Positions 31,731 through 42,164 of a stretch of 64,000 bases of DNA are shown here, in pieces. The notes under the pieces were generated by a model. It did no database searches and had not been told where the DNA came from. It saw nothing but the letters and a program-made list of their open reading frames with translations. The stretch is from Capronia americana (lineage: Eukaryota > Ascomycota > Eurotiomycetes > Chaetothyriales > Herpotrichiellaceae). The stretch covers positions 1 to 64,000 of the forward strand of contig JADWQD010000004.1 of the NCBI GenBank assembly GCA_016110215.1. Reading direction: 5' to 3'. Made by a program: the position numbers and the translations under genes. Each line of letters begins with the position of its first letter. Positions within the stretch are counted from its first letter, which is position 1.

Positions 31731-33761
31731 ATGACCCATTTTCCGAGGCACCGACCATGCGGGCTCCGTCTTCCCCTCGACGCAACGTGGAAATCGGAAG
31801 ATGAGTACGTTCAATCGGTACTCACCTTCGCAACGACCTCGGACCTATTCCGCAATCTCTGCGGCGGTGTACATATTCTAGACTTCCTGACCCGGGAGCC
31901 CGACCTCTACACCACGGTCCTGCCTCGAGAATGGCGCGACTGGTTCGAGCTGGTCGACACTGAACGAGTTCTCGATCTCCTCATGCGCGATGATCTGTCC
32001 AAGTACTCCGATAGAATTTTAGAAGACTCAGAGAAGACGAAGCCACTCCCCCCAGCAAGTCTGATAGACTATATCTCCACGATCCGGAAACTTAGCCTCC
32101 AACGAACATTCACACCGCCTTCGGACAACATCTCAGGACTACCACCGCACGTCGTCGTTGGGATGAAGACCAAGAAGATCCACGAAGTGACCAACTTCGC
32201 TGCGTATGTGGGCCAGTTGTGCGATGAGCTCTCGTCCCAACATCATCCAGACCAAGAGCCGCTGACTGTGGTTGATTTCGGATCGGGCCAGAATTACTTG
32301 GGCCGGACACTAGCCTCGCCGCCGTACAACAAACAGGTCATCGCGATTGAAAAGAGACACCACAATATCACGGGCGCGAAGAGTATGGACGTCCACGCCA
32401 AATTGGCAAAAAAGGAGAAAATCATGCGTAACAAGAAGGAGTGGAAACGCCAGCTTGGGCTTAGCAACAGCAGCAAGAATGGGAATGCAGGGTTGGTGGC
32501 GGCGCCGGTCGAGATTTCGCCCTCCGAGTCTCTCTCGGGAGATGTGTCGACTCCTACTACGGCGCTGGATCCGAGCATGGCAGAGGCGAATATTGTGGGC
32601 ATTGAATTCGAGCCAGGGAAAGGCAGCATGACGTACATTGAGCATGACATTCAAGACGGACATCTGGAGGATGTTATATATCCTGCAACGCATCCTCTGG
32701 CTCCCCGCCAGATACGAGAGACACAAGATCAAGCCAGAGACCTTCCCGACTGTTGTTCGGCAGCAAGACACGAACGCGGCATTGGCACTGCCACGGAACA
32801 GGACGAACCCGCCTCAAACCACGGCACGTTAATAACTGGCCCACCGTCCTCCCCATCCCACCCGCCCTCGGTAGTAATCTCGCTCCATTCGTGCGGCAAC
32901 CTCACGCACCACGCGCTGCGCTCCCTCGTGCTCACGCCGTCGATCCGCGCCTGCGCCGTCATCGGGTGCTGCTACAACCTGCTCACCGAACGGCTAGGCC
33001 CGCAAACGTACAAACTGCCGCAACTCCGCCCGAACCACCCCCGCCTCGCCGCTACGGGGGGCGCATACGACCCGCACGGCTTCCCGATGTCGAAGACGCT
33101 CGAGGATTTCGCACCCCTCGATTCCGATCCCGAGGCAGAGATTACTGGGACAGACACGCGACGCAAGGGGGTACGTCTCAACATCACAGCGCGCATGATG
33201 GCCGTGCAAGCGCCTCACAACTGGGGTCCCATCGACAGCGAGATGTTCTTCCGCCGCCACTTCTACCGCACGCTCCTGCAGAAGATGCTCCTCGACGTGG
33301 GCGTCGTCAAGCAGTGTCCCGACCCAGGCATGCCCACGCAGGTCGCCGGCGGGAGCGTCACGGGCCGCGACGACCAGGGCACGCCGCTCATCGTGGGATC
33401 GCTGCGCAAGGCCTGTTTCGCGACCTTCCGCGCGTACGTGCGCGGCGCGCTGGCCAAGCTGCGCGACGACCCCATCGACGGCGCGACGATCGCGCACCTC
33501 ACGCGCCATCTGACCGACGAGGTGGTCGCCGCGTATGAAGCCCGCTATGGATATGCGAAGAAACACCTCGCCGTGATATGGAGTCTCATGGCGTTTAGCG
33601 CGGGCGTGGTCGAGAGCATCATCGTCACGGACCGGTGGCTGTTCTTGAGGGAGCAGGACTGTGTGCGGGATGCGTGGGTGGATATCGTATTTGATTATGC
33701 TTTGAGTCCGAGGAATTTTGTCGTCGTTGGGGTCAAGAAGAATGAGCAGGAGGAGGAATAA
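31731..33761 (+). CDS. METTL25-like methyltransferase-domain protein
   Basis: Intronless, 676 residues. A SAM-binding motif I, VVDFGSGQNYLGRTLA, begins near residue 183; later come VISLHSCGNLTHHALRS, IGCCYNLLTERLG, GFPMSKTLEDF and a C-terminal VVGVKK. This order matches the METTL25/METTL25B (Methyltransf_32) family. The stretch between motif I and HSCGN is expanded by low-complexity sequence. Human METTL25-type proteins are implicated as methyltransferases, but the substrate of fungal members is not established. GC content rises sharply over 32.9-33.5 kb, probably codon bias rather than transfer. Convergent with the Nudix gene downstream. Confidence 0.85.
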   Translation: MTHFPRHRPCGLRLPLDATWKSEDEYVQSVLTFATTSDLFRNLCGGVHILDFLTREPDLYTTVLPREWRDWFELVDTERVLDLLMRDDLSKYSDRILEDSEKTKPLPPASLIDYISTIRKLSLQRTFTPPSDNISGLPPHVVVGMKTKKIHEVTNFAAYVGQLCDELSSQHHPDQEPLTVVDFGSGQNYLGRTLASPPYNKQVIAIEKRHHNITGAKSMDVHAKLAKKEKIMRNKKEWKRQLGLSNSSKNGNAGLVAAPVEISPSESLSGDVSTPTTALDPSMAEANIVGIEFEPGKGSMTYIEHDIQDGHLEDVIYPATHPLAPRQIRETQDQARDLPDCCSAARHERGIGTATEQDEPASNHGTLITGPPSSPSHPPSVVISLHSCGNLTHHALRSLVLTPSIRACAVIGCCYNLLTERLGPQTYKLPQLRPNHPRLAATGGAYDPHGFPMSKTLEDFAPLDSDPEAEITGTDTRRKGVRLNITARMMAVQAPHNWGPIDSEMFFRRHFYRTLLQKMLLDVGVVKQCPDPGMPTQVAGGSVTGRDDQGTPLIVGSLRKACFATFRAYVRGALAKLRDDPIDGATIAHLTRHLTDEVVAAYEARYGYAKKHLAVIWSLMAFSAGVVESIIVTDRWLFLREQDCVRDAWVDIVFDYALSPRNFVVVGVKKNEQEEE

Positions 33762-34103
33762 ACTTGGAGGTTGTTTGCTTCGTATATGGCCAAAAGGATC
33801 TATGCAACTGTCTGACTGGCTGACTGACTGCCAGAATCTAGGATGGCATGAGAACCATGATCTATTTGTTTCCTTCTCCTGGTGCTCCCACGATATACTT
33901 CTCCAGAGTCTGTTCCATGGCATGCAATACTGAAGACATAAGCGCCGATGTGCCGACGAGTTGCAGTCTAGATGTGGAAGATGACACTTCAACCAGTGTC
34001 AAAGTCTTTCGATTCCTCCCGATCTTGCGCTACTGGTCATGACTCCTCATCCAGCTTGTTCGCGAGGACGCCTTCACCACGTCAAAAACTGTCTCAACTC
34101 CTC
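33762..34103. other. Shared 3' region of converging genes
   Basis: 342 nt between two stop codons, holding both terminators; no recognisable element. Confidence 0.5.
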
Positions 34104-35473
34104 TCACAACTTTGTGATGGGCGTCACACCCTCCAGAAATCCGCCCTTGACGACCGCCGTGATCAACTGGTTGGCAATGGCCGTTGGAGGAGGCAACCTT
34201 AGATTCCCTTCCTTATATCCCTCTGGCGCGTCGTCACCCAATCCACTGGTCCCGTAAATCAATGCCTCTTGGATTTCCTCCAGGGTGAACCATTTGGCGA
34301 TTTCCAGTTCTGGGTCGAATTCCAGCCTGATCGCTTCGTCCTCAGGTGAGGCGACTTGCGCGATCGCCCCGATCATCAGGTTGGCTGGATACGGCCAGGG
34401 TTGCGTGGAGTGAACCAGGACCCGCGACAGTCTGACACCGGATTCCTCCCAGACCTCGCGGCGGACGGCGTCTTCAACGGACTCGGCTGGTTCGATGAAA
34501 CCCGCGAGAGTCGAGAACCAATTGGGCGGCCACCGTCTCTGGCGCCCGAGGAGGAGACGCTTGCTGTCGTGGCTGAGCACCGCCACGATGACGGTCGGAT
34601 CAGTTCGGGGGAATGTGAGGTTCGAAAGCGTCGTTCTCGTCGAGCAGGGTTCTCGCTCCGGCGGTGTCTCAGCCTTGTCTACCGGCGGACAGACTCGTTT
34701 TGCCCCGCCATGGACGGAGAAGGTCTTGTGCCCGCAGGTGCCACAAAAGGTGTTGCGGGAATTCCAGTCCAGATAGTGCCGGCCTTGGGCATATTCCGCG
34801 GCTGAAGGCGAATCAGTCTCTCTATATCAAGAAATCGTCGGGGGAGATGTGTCCCCACTCACCGACATCAGCAGGAAAACTCATGGCTCTCATGCCTTCA
34901 CTGAACTTGAACCCGTCCGCCACAAATTTCTCGGTCAATTCATTGGCCTCCTTCTCGAAGGTCTTCTTGGGCGTGATATCCACGGCCCAGTGCGGCGCAC
35001 CCGTGAAATTCTTGTACGAGTATCCATCCTTGACTTTTTCGTCCAGTCCCAAAAACACTAGCTGAGGGTAATCTATCCGCGAGTCAAAGTCGGCGACGAT
35101 CTCCTTTTCAGTTCTGTCAAATGGATTGGTGGGGAGGATCGATTTGAGGTCATCCAGCGTGGCATAATGGATTTCGGTCGGCGATTTTATCAGCGGCGAG
35201 AGTGTCTTAAAGACGAGGAATCTCGTGGAGGGATGGGAGAATGCGCCGGCGAGGAAGGTGTTGTCGTCGCGCAGGAAGGATACTCGGTTGATGGGCGAGC
35301 CTGGTCCGGTCAGTGGGGGTTTCTGGGCTTTGGGTTGTTGTTGTGATATCTATCGCGCGCACACACACACCTCCGAAGTAATTCGTGACCTCTTTACCGA
35401 ACTTTCGACCCAGCGCAGAGTCTTGGTCGAGATGCGCTGGATGGGGCAGCTCGGGTTGGGGAGGGGCAGGCAT
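34104..35473 (-). CDS. NADH pyrophosphatase (NudC/Npy1-type Nudix)
   Basis: Exons 35473-35371, 35300-34863 and 34801-34104 give 412 residues. The enzyme cleaves NADH into NMNH and AMP, often in peroxisomes, and NudC relatives remove NAD caps from RNA. Seen here: an N-terminal domain, a zinc ribbon starting CGTCGHKTF and ending VCPP, the Nudix box GFIEPAESVEDAVRREVWEE and the NADH-specific SQPWPYPANLMIGA-like block (here TQPWPYPAN). The C-terminus is ITKL, not a clear PTS1. Intron 1 (35301-35370) begins with a run of GT dinucleotides; intron 2 (34802-34862) starts GTGAGT and, if retained, ends translation early before the zinc ribbon. Confidence 0.92.
35359..35370 (-). repeat. (GT)n tract at a splice donor
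   Basis: Minus-strand GTGTGTGTGTG forms the first bases of NPY1 intron 1, so several overlapping donors are possible. Confidence 0.7.
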
Positions 35474-35864
35474 TTTGCTGATTTCGAGGATGATATGCGG
35501 AGCGCGAACAGCTGAGTGGGCAAGTCTACATCCGAAGCAACGTGGGAGAAGAAGTCTAGAGTTTGTCCCTATGGCGGTTTTGATCATAAACCCTGCGAGA
35601 AAGATTGGTGATACGACGACGGGAGGATGAGAAATGCAACGGCGCCCAGCAAGACGTAAGTATTATTTTGTGGAGTCCTGGTCTGTACGATGTGTACTCG
35701 TACCTGGCTTGGATTGTGTGCTTCTCCGTGCCTCAATCACAACCCCTCGATTACATGATCGCAGCAATGGAAATCTGTGCCTCGGGAGTGAAAAGGCGTT
35801 TCACAATGCATTGCGTTATCGGAAGTGTGGGCGAAGTGAGATGAGGGGACGCATCTAGGCATCT
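35474..35864. other. Upstream region of NPY1
   Basis: About 390 nt without recognisable coding sequence; also holds the 3' end of the frameshifted gene. Confidence 0.45.
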
Positions 35865-36683
35865 CTACCCCGCACCGGCGTCGGCCTTCGATGTTCTTCC
35901 GCTCCGCCCCCGGGGGTAGCGGAAACCATAGTCGTTTTGGGACGACAGGAGTGATTCAGTCTCGGCTAGGAAGCGTGGGATTTGATACTGGGAGGCTGTT
36001 TCAGCGTCATTCATGCTGCTGCTGCTTCGAGCCCGCATGACATGTCGGTCCATCTCTTTCTTGAACGCCTGAAGATCTCTGATTTCTTGGAGTAGCAGCT
36101 GAAGCATATTGTGGGTTTGCTGGTCGTTGACGAGGATATCTTCTTGTATGCGGTCGGCGGTGTTGACCGACTGAAATGTGCAGATGCTGGATAAGAACTA
36201 GTCAGTACTGGAGGCCGGTGTCCAGTGGGGAAAGCGTACAAGCTAGCAGTGTTGAGGGCAAGTAGGCAAGTATTGTTGTGCCCTTCGATCTGTCCCCGAA
36301 GCATGCCCACTTCTTTCTCCTTGAATACCCAGTTCGTTGCGCTCCACTTCCCAACACTTGACCCGACTCCCCCTCAGAACCCACAGCATCGTGGATGATA
36401 AGCGCAAGGCTGCGAAAATCACGGATACAGTTTGTGACCACAGCCTCGAGAGTGTCCGAAATGTTCTCGATGAGGACATGCGACCGGACACGGTCAGATT
36501 GCAGCATCGACTCGATAGACCCGAGGGTAAGATAGAGAGGCCTTTGAGATCATTTGTGATGCTCGCGATATGGGACGGCGTGGAGCCAATGGTGGTGATC
36601 AAATCGTAGATCTCTTTGTTGAACTTGTAAGTGTTAGTCACAAGTGCAACAACCCCAACTGCAATCGACAGAGGCTCCGGCAT
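35865..36683 (-). pseudogene. Frameshifted fungal N-terminal-domain protein
   Basis: The start MPEPLSIAVGVVALVTNTYK matches the fungal N-terminal domain family (PF17111-like) found on many signalling and NACHT proteins. The frame breaks twice with no room for introns: at 36534-36539 (CTCTCT on the minus strand; KGL to LYLTLGS) and at 36369-36373 (a GGGGG run; before GKWSATNWVFKEKE). A genuine 53-nt intron (36187-36239) then joins LNTAS to CTFQSVNTADR, and the last exon has a helical region (EIRDLQAFKKEMDRHVMR) and a stop at 35865. Restored length would be about 254 codons. Both breaks sit in simple repeats, so recent inactivation or sequencing error are both possible. It is divergent from the bZIP gene. 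Confidence 0.65.
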
Positions 36684-37552
36684 GGCATCAATGGAAGGGA
36701 CTTGGCATCTAGAGCATTCAGCAAGACTAGAACGAAGAAAAGCAACAACATCACGTTCCGCTAGGACAAATCTGCTGAAAGATGTGCTGCGAGATATTGC
36801 TCGTCTTCGGCTGTTGCCAACTCAAAGACCACAACGTCGGGGACATTGTAACCGGGCGTGGAGGGCGAAGCAAGACAGGGCTGGTCACCGCCGCATCATG
36901 CAAGTGCGGCTGCGATGCCCTTTGTTGGCGACGAGGCCAGGAGGTCTGGTTGCGAACTAAATAGCCCAGTGTTGGAGCGAGCCCGAATCGTGCCTTGGAC
37001 TTGCGACATTATTGCCTTTGACCCGGCAGATGAATGGCTGTACAATCTCATGAAGCTGCCCATCGACTGTAGATAGTGAGAATGAGTGCCAGGCTTTGTA
37101 AATCTGCGCCATCGATGATCCAAAGAAGCAGCAAAAGGGCGAAACTATCTAAGAAAAGCCGCGTCCGGTTTAGGCGGCCTGCCGCTTTTGACGGGTATAA
37201 GAACCCCCCGTCTCCCCCTCTCTTCCAACCTGCTGTCCCCCTTTCTCACCTTCGTCCACCCTGACGCACCTTGTCGTGCTTTACTTTGATACCGCCTGAG
37301 TCCTTCGCCTGCCGCCCCCCATCGTCGATTCTCCTCTCGGGTCCTGCAAAGTCCGCCTCGGCGCCCGGAGTTCTCCCCTTCCGGCTCCTTCAAAGTCTCC
37401 CTCGTCTTTTCGAGTGCGCCTCGATCAGCCTCCCAATCCTCGATCTTCGCGGGCCCCTCAACACTTTCGAGGGGGACTCGTTTCGGCCCCGGCCCCGGCC
37501 CCCGGCGGTGTGCCCCATATGTCTATGGCGCAATCAGAGCCTGTAACTCCGG
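36684..37552. promoter_or_regulatory. bZIP gene promoter and long leader
   Basis: TATAAG at 37196-37201 is followed by a pyrimidine-rich stretch to about 37500, a typical fungal leader. An upstream ATG lies at 37519. Confidence 0.5.
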
Positions 37553-37650
37553 ATGGCCAGCAAGGATGGACCGCCAACTGTGGAACACGATTCCTCCAGC
37601 AGCCGAACCGCTCTCAGCCCTACTCGTCGCGAGCGAAAACGGGCGAGTGA
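37519..37650 (+). promoter_or_regulatory. Upstream ORF overlapping bZIP start
   Basis: ATG at 37519 opens a 43-codon frame that runs past the bZIP start codon (37553) in another frame. If transcribed it should lower bZIP translation. Confidence 0.45.
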
Positions 37651-38968
37651 CCGAATATCTCAACAAGGGACGCGGGCGAGGACCAAGGCATATATTGAGC
37701 ACCTCGAGAACACAACGGCAAGACTGACAGAGGCGCTCGGGGGCAACGGTGCTGCTGTTTCCGAACAAATGGCGCAACGGTATGGCGAGATTGAGGGATT
37801 GAAGGGCGTGATTGCACGGATTGCGAAGATTGCCAATGGGGCGATGGGCTTCACTTATGCCAGCACAGAACCCGACATTCAGAACCGGTCATCGAAAGAT
37901 ATATCCCACTCCAGTCTGCATGGGATGGCACGTGCGAGCCCAGCGGCAACTGTGCCTGCTGGATATTGTGGCTGTTTTGCTCCGGAGACATTCCCACCGG
38001 TCCCGCATACCAATCAGGAGACACTGAAGAAGATCTACCCCACGATTAACCTCAAATGTAGCAACAAAGACCGCGATTATTTCGGTGCGCTCAATCATGC
38101 TTTGGTGACGATCGAGAGCAACCACGCACGCCACCTGTTTTCCGGCCCACACGTTGACGATGACACCAGTATTAGGGCGGTATTACACGGCTGGGATGCT
38201 GCAAGAGCCAAAAATCCCTTTGATGTTGGATGGCAATTACTTCAGATCCTAGATGAAGGTCTCTTCTTCAGAAGTGGATCGGTAGAGCGGATGGCCATTT
38301 TGCGGATCATGAGAGCAATGCTGATGGTACTGATGCGAGGTTCCGCTTGGTGTACTCCTGCTGAACCAGGCAATAGACCAAGATCAATTCCCATCTTCCA
38401 CCCGACAGAAAACCCCCTTCCTTCATGAATCCCAGGTAGATATCTCCCGCTCCTCATCTTACCCTTCGCTGACGGAAACCAGTCCTTTGCAGGCGCAGGT
38501 CAGCCACCCGAGGCTGATCGACTATTTCGTGTGGTGAGTTCGCCCGAGGAGCGTCAGATTTCTTCTCTCCACCTCATCTAACCGCGCAATAGGCCCGAAG
38601 TTCGTGACTATTTGATCATTAGTGGCATCAGCTACGCGCCCGAGAGTTTGGCGGCTCAATTCGCCGTCGACATTGGCTTCAAATGGCCATTCACCCTTCG
38701 AGACACGTGCACATATCAGCCATCAACGGGAGTGTACGCATTTTCCAAACACTTTACGGAGGCATGCGAAAGTCTGGAATCATGGTATTTCAAATCGCCC
38801 ATTATGTCAATCCACCTTCCTCTATCGCCAGACAAGTCCGCAACGGGTTTGGAGGACGACTGGACGGGAACTCTACCCCGGTCCTGCAACCTGCCTTCCG
38901 AGACACTCCAACAAGCTGACTCTTGGGATGGTGCTTGGGAGGGAATCATGCCGACAGAGAACCTCTAG
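37553..38968 (+). CDS. bZIP transcription factor with DUF3425 domain
   Basis: Exons 37553-38326, 38377-38435, 38483-38533 and 38593-38968 give 419 residues. The basic region (RRERKRASDRISQQGTRART) lies near residues 24-45 and is followed by a short leucine-zipper-like helix (AYIEHLENTTARL). The C-terminal half is the DUF3425 domain: HPRLIDYFVWPEVRDYLI, then FKWPFTLRDTC and a helix to about 380. Proteins of this layout are fungal nuclear regulators, some tied to secondary metabolism or stress; the target here is unknown. Two very small internal exons (59 and 51 nt) fit all phases. The neighbouring accessory enzymes make a local role plausible. Confidence 0.85.
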
Positions 38969-40297
38969 TTCTCGCGGGTATTGGACTCTAGGCTATATTT
39001 CCCCGAGCATGTGCCTAACACCAGTGTCATGGTGAGCCCGATCACCCATGCTGACGTCCGCGATTTCGTGTCTTGGGCTCACGATGAACGCGGCATGTCT
39101 GGTGCGGAGAATGAATTGCGACTTGTCTCCTTTTCGTTCGCAATTTGGACCGTACGTCATTGCCATAAACACCGCCACTGCATCTGCCGCTGAACTCGAC
39201 ACTCTGAACCAGCTGCCAATCTTTGTAGAGTGAGACGACGCACAATCTCCGAATTTGGGGGTCATGGTCGTTGTAGGCGGTGATCGACCATTCCGGCGTG
39301 CAACGGCAACAGATAAAACGGGCTGCGGAGGGTCCAAGGCCCAGACTTCCGACCTCGGGGCGGTGTATACCTCGGTGGGAGATGTGGCTCCGGATTTTGA
39401 AGGAGAAAGCGAGAGCAACGGAAATTATCTCATGGGCATTCTACCTGATGCTTGCGTCAGATCTATTCATGAGTATCCCGCGGAAGATGGAAGCAATGTA
39501 CACTGGAGCAACAGAACCTGGCTGTTCACAGCACGATGAAGCATTTTGCCCCCGTCCCCCAGCCGAGATGGATACATGAGCCATCTCCCCGTTTACTCCA
39601 GTCATTCTGCCCCGGATGTCGAGGCCGAGGTGAGAATGTGCCTGAATTAGCGGCACGCTTAATGATCCGTTTGTTTGGTATGTACCTGGGGACCTTGGTC
39701 ACAGTGGGACTTGGAAAGACTGACTCGGTGATCGACATTAATTTACCTCGTACGTCAATGACCATTGGCCACTTCTCTACAAACCCTTAAGCCTTGTCCT
39801 TCCCTTGTTCCTCGCTAAAGGCTAGGCCCTCTAGAAACTCTTACTAGTACGAATACGTGGCGGCAGAACCAGACAACTTCGCTCACAATCAACACCATTA
39901 CTACTTTCTCGTTCTAACACTTGGGAATAGACGAGCAAGGAAGCAATTTCGCCAGGGCGTTGGGCCTCCATTCCGCGAGCGGTGGACTCCATCCATCCGA
40001 GTCAGATTCTAATCCTGACTTCAAGCGACAGGGAACTTTGCAAGGTTCTCTGCATTGTTTCTCAATCATCAAGTCTGGAGATCCTGATGTTCGTATGCTA
40101 GCATCGCGTACACTTGCATTGCATCCTTGGATTGTTCACATATAAACAGAGGTAGGTCCATCACGAAGGATACAGTGACTCCAGACATCAAATCACCACG
40201 CTCGTTTCAATCTCACTCGTTCACGTCTGCTCTTGCTTTCTGATACACTCGTTTCCCCCCACGCATTCTTTGCACCAATCGACAAACACACCCGACC
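38969..40297. other. Intergenic with hydratase-like gene promoter
   Basis: Short frames over 38980-39800 show no family signal. The last 160 nt hold a TATA box and a pyrimidine-rich leader. Confidence 0.45.
40141..40146 (+). promoter_or_regulatory. TATA box of CrtC-like gene
   Basis: TATAAA lies 157 nt upstream of the start codon at 40298. Confidence 0.5.
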
Positions 40298-41565
40298 ATG
40301 AAAAATCTCATCCTGAGTCTGTCATGCGTGTTCCTCGCGCTGGCTCGCCGGGGCAGCGCCCAATGCCCAGCGGAGTCGCTCTCATTCTCTCCGATCCTCT
40401 ATGCAGGCCCGAGCGAGGTTCAGTTCACCTCTTGTGACAGCGGAGCAGACGGCCCTCGGGTCTTTCCGATCAACGCGACAACATTTGACTGGTGGTATTT
40501 CGACGCGGTTTCAGACGACGGCACCCAGGCGCTCACCGTTATCTTCTTCACATCTTCTTTCCTCGGATTCAGCTTCGACCTCCTGAACGCGATCGACCCG
40601 TTGAACGTCTACATTTTTGCCAATACTGGGTCAGGAATACCCATCTCGTTTCCCGTCGCTGCCACTTCGGTGACGGTCGACACAGTCGGCGACGGCGCTA
40701 CGGGTGACTGGGTTGGAAGTGGAATCAGTTTCCAGGGAGCCCCTGATTTGAGCACGTATACCCTCACATTCGACAAGACGCTACTCAACTTGGGCATCGA
40801 GGGAACTTTCACCTTGAAAACCGTAAGGGCTACACCCCCTTCCCCTATCGCTCTTGAATGCCTTTAGCTAACTCGGAACAAACTCAGCGCGGGCCAGGGC
40901 ACTACGTTTGTGGTCCCTTGGAGGGAGGCCAGCCGGAGGAAGTGCTACCTCATGTCGGCTGGGTGAATGTCATGCCAGCCGCCGATGCTGAGGTGGACGT
41001 GAAGGTACTGGGCACGCCATTAAAATTCTCCGGGAATGGCTATCATGACAAGGTGTGTTTTCAACCTATTCGACACGGGGGGTCTCCCCTCCCCTCGTGC
41101 GTATCCTGGTCGAGATTTACGAGACTCTGACGAGATGATGTTTGATATCAGAACTGGGGCGATGTCCCATTCATCTCTGCACTACACAGCTGGTACTGGG
41201 GCCACGGAACATTCGGCGACTACAACATCGTCTTCTTCGATATGCTCGACCCCAACAACGAAGAAAAAGTCGGCGGCTACGTGTTGAAGGACGGCGAAGT
41301 CGTGGGCTCGACCTGCACCACGGGCTTGAAAGTGCGCCCGGTCGGAACGCCGTATCCCCCGACCTTGCTCACCGCCAATCCCACTCAGCTAACCATCAAC
41401 ATGACCCTCAATGACGGCAGCACCTTGAACGCCATCGTGACGGAAAAAGCCACCCAGATAGATATCGGACTCTATACACGGTGGATCGGCGACATCACAG
41501 GCACTGTGAACGGCGTCACCACGTCTGGCAGCGCACTGTGGGAGCAGTTCAAGACCCAAGTCTAA
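40298..41565 (+). CDS. Secreted CrtC/kievitone-hydratase-like protein
   Basis: Exons 40298-40822, 40888-41052, 41152-41565 give 367 residues. It begins with a signal peptide (MKNLILSLSCVFLALA, cleavage near SAQ). The motif FDWWYFDAVSDDG early on and GYHDKNWGDVP...SWYWGHGTFGDYNIVFFD later (split by intron 2 exactly between HDK and NWG) are typical of the lipocalin-like CrtC/AttH superfamily, which includes the secreted kievitone hydratase of Fusarium and fungal intramolecular Diels-Alderases. It could hydrate a plant defence compound or shape a polyketide; the signal peptide favours an extracellular role. Intron 2 is 99 nt. It converges on the MpaB-like gene. Confidence 0.82.
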
Positions 41566-42164
41566 ATCAATGACGCTGTGATCACCTGCTTTGGCCCTCG
41601 CGACCGAACGCCTGGCATTTGCGCATCAATGGAGACCTGTGCGTCAGACATGAGGGAACTTTGTGAAAATCGAACCCACAGTTTCTAGGAATTCTTTTTT
41701 TGTTCTTGGACAGGCCTCGGGGTTTATAGTTGGTTGATTCATGTAACAGGAGGAGCATATTTCACCAAAACCCTTCAAGTATCAAATTGGGCTAAACCCT
41801 TCGAGTTTCCGGTTGGTACGGGTCCCTGGCGTCGCTCTCCCCCGGTCTCTTTTGAAGGATCAGTTTGGAGTACGAAGCCCGCTCTGCTTCTGTCCTGCTT
41901 GAGAACAATTACAGGACCTGGAAAATCCATCAAACATGAGCAAGGACTCACTGATAGAATACTGAGATAAGGGGGAGATGGTTTGTGTAAGAATATATAC
42001 TTGCAATGTTTTTTCACAAATGCCTGAAGAAGGACAAAATTCACGGGAGTCCAGGTGGTATCGGCCTGAAGCCGGCCTTGAAGAATCTCGAAACATCTCC
42101 CGACGCAACAGGTGTCACTGCCCGCAGGACGCTTGTCTACGTATGCTCACTCCTGGAAGGTAGA
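41566..42164. other. Shared 3' region
   Basis: About 600 nt between converging genes. No gene seen. Confidence 0.5.

Noticed and set aside
32753..33992. Long frames of 261 (plus) and 332 (minus) codons
   Set aside because: Shadows of the GC-rich METTL25-like gene; Arg/Pro-rich with no family signal.
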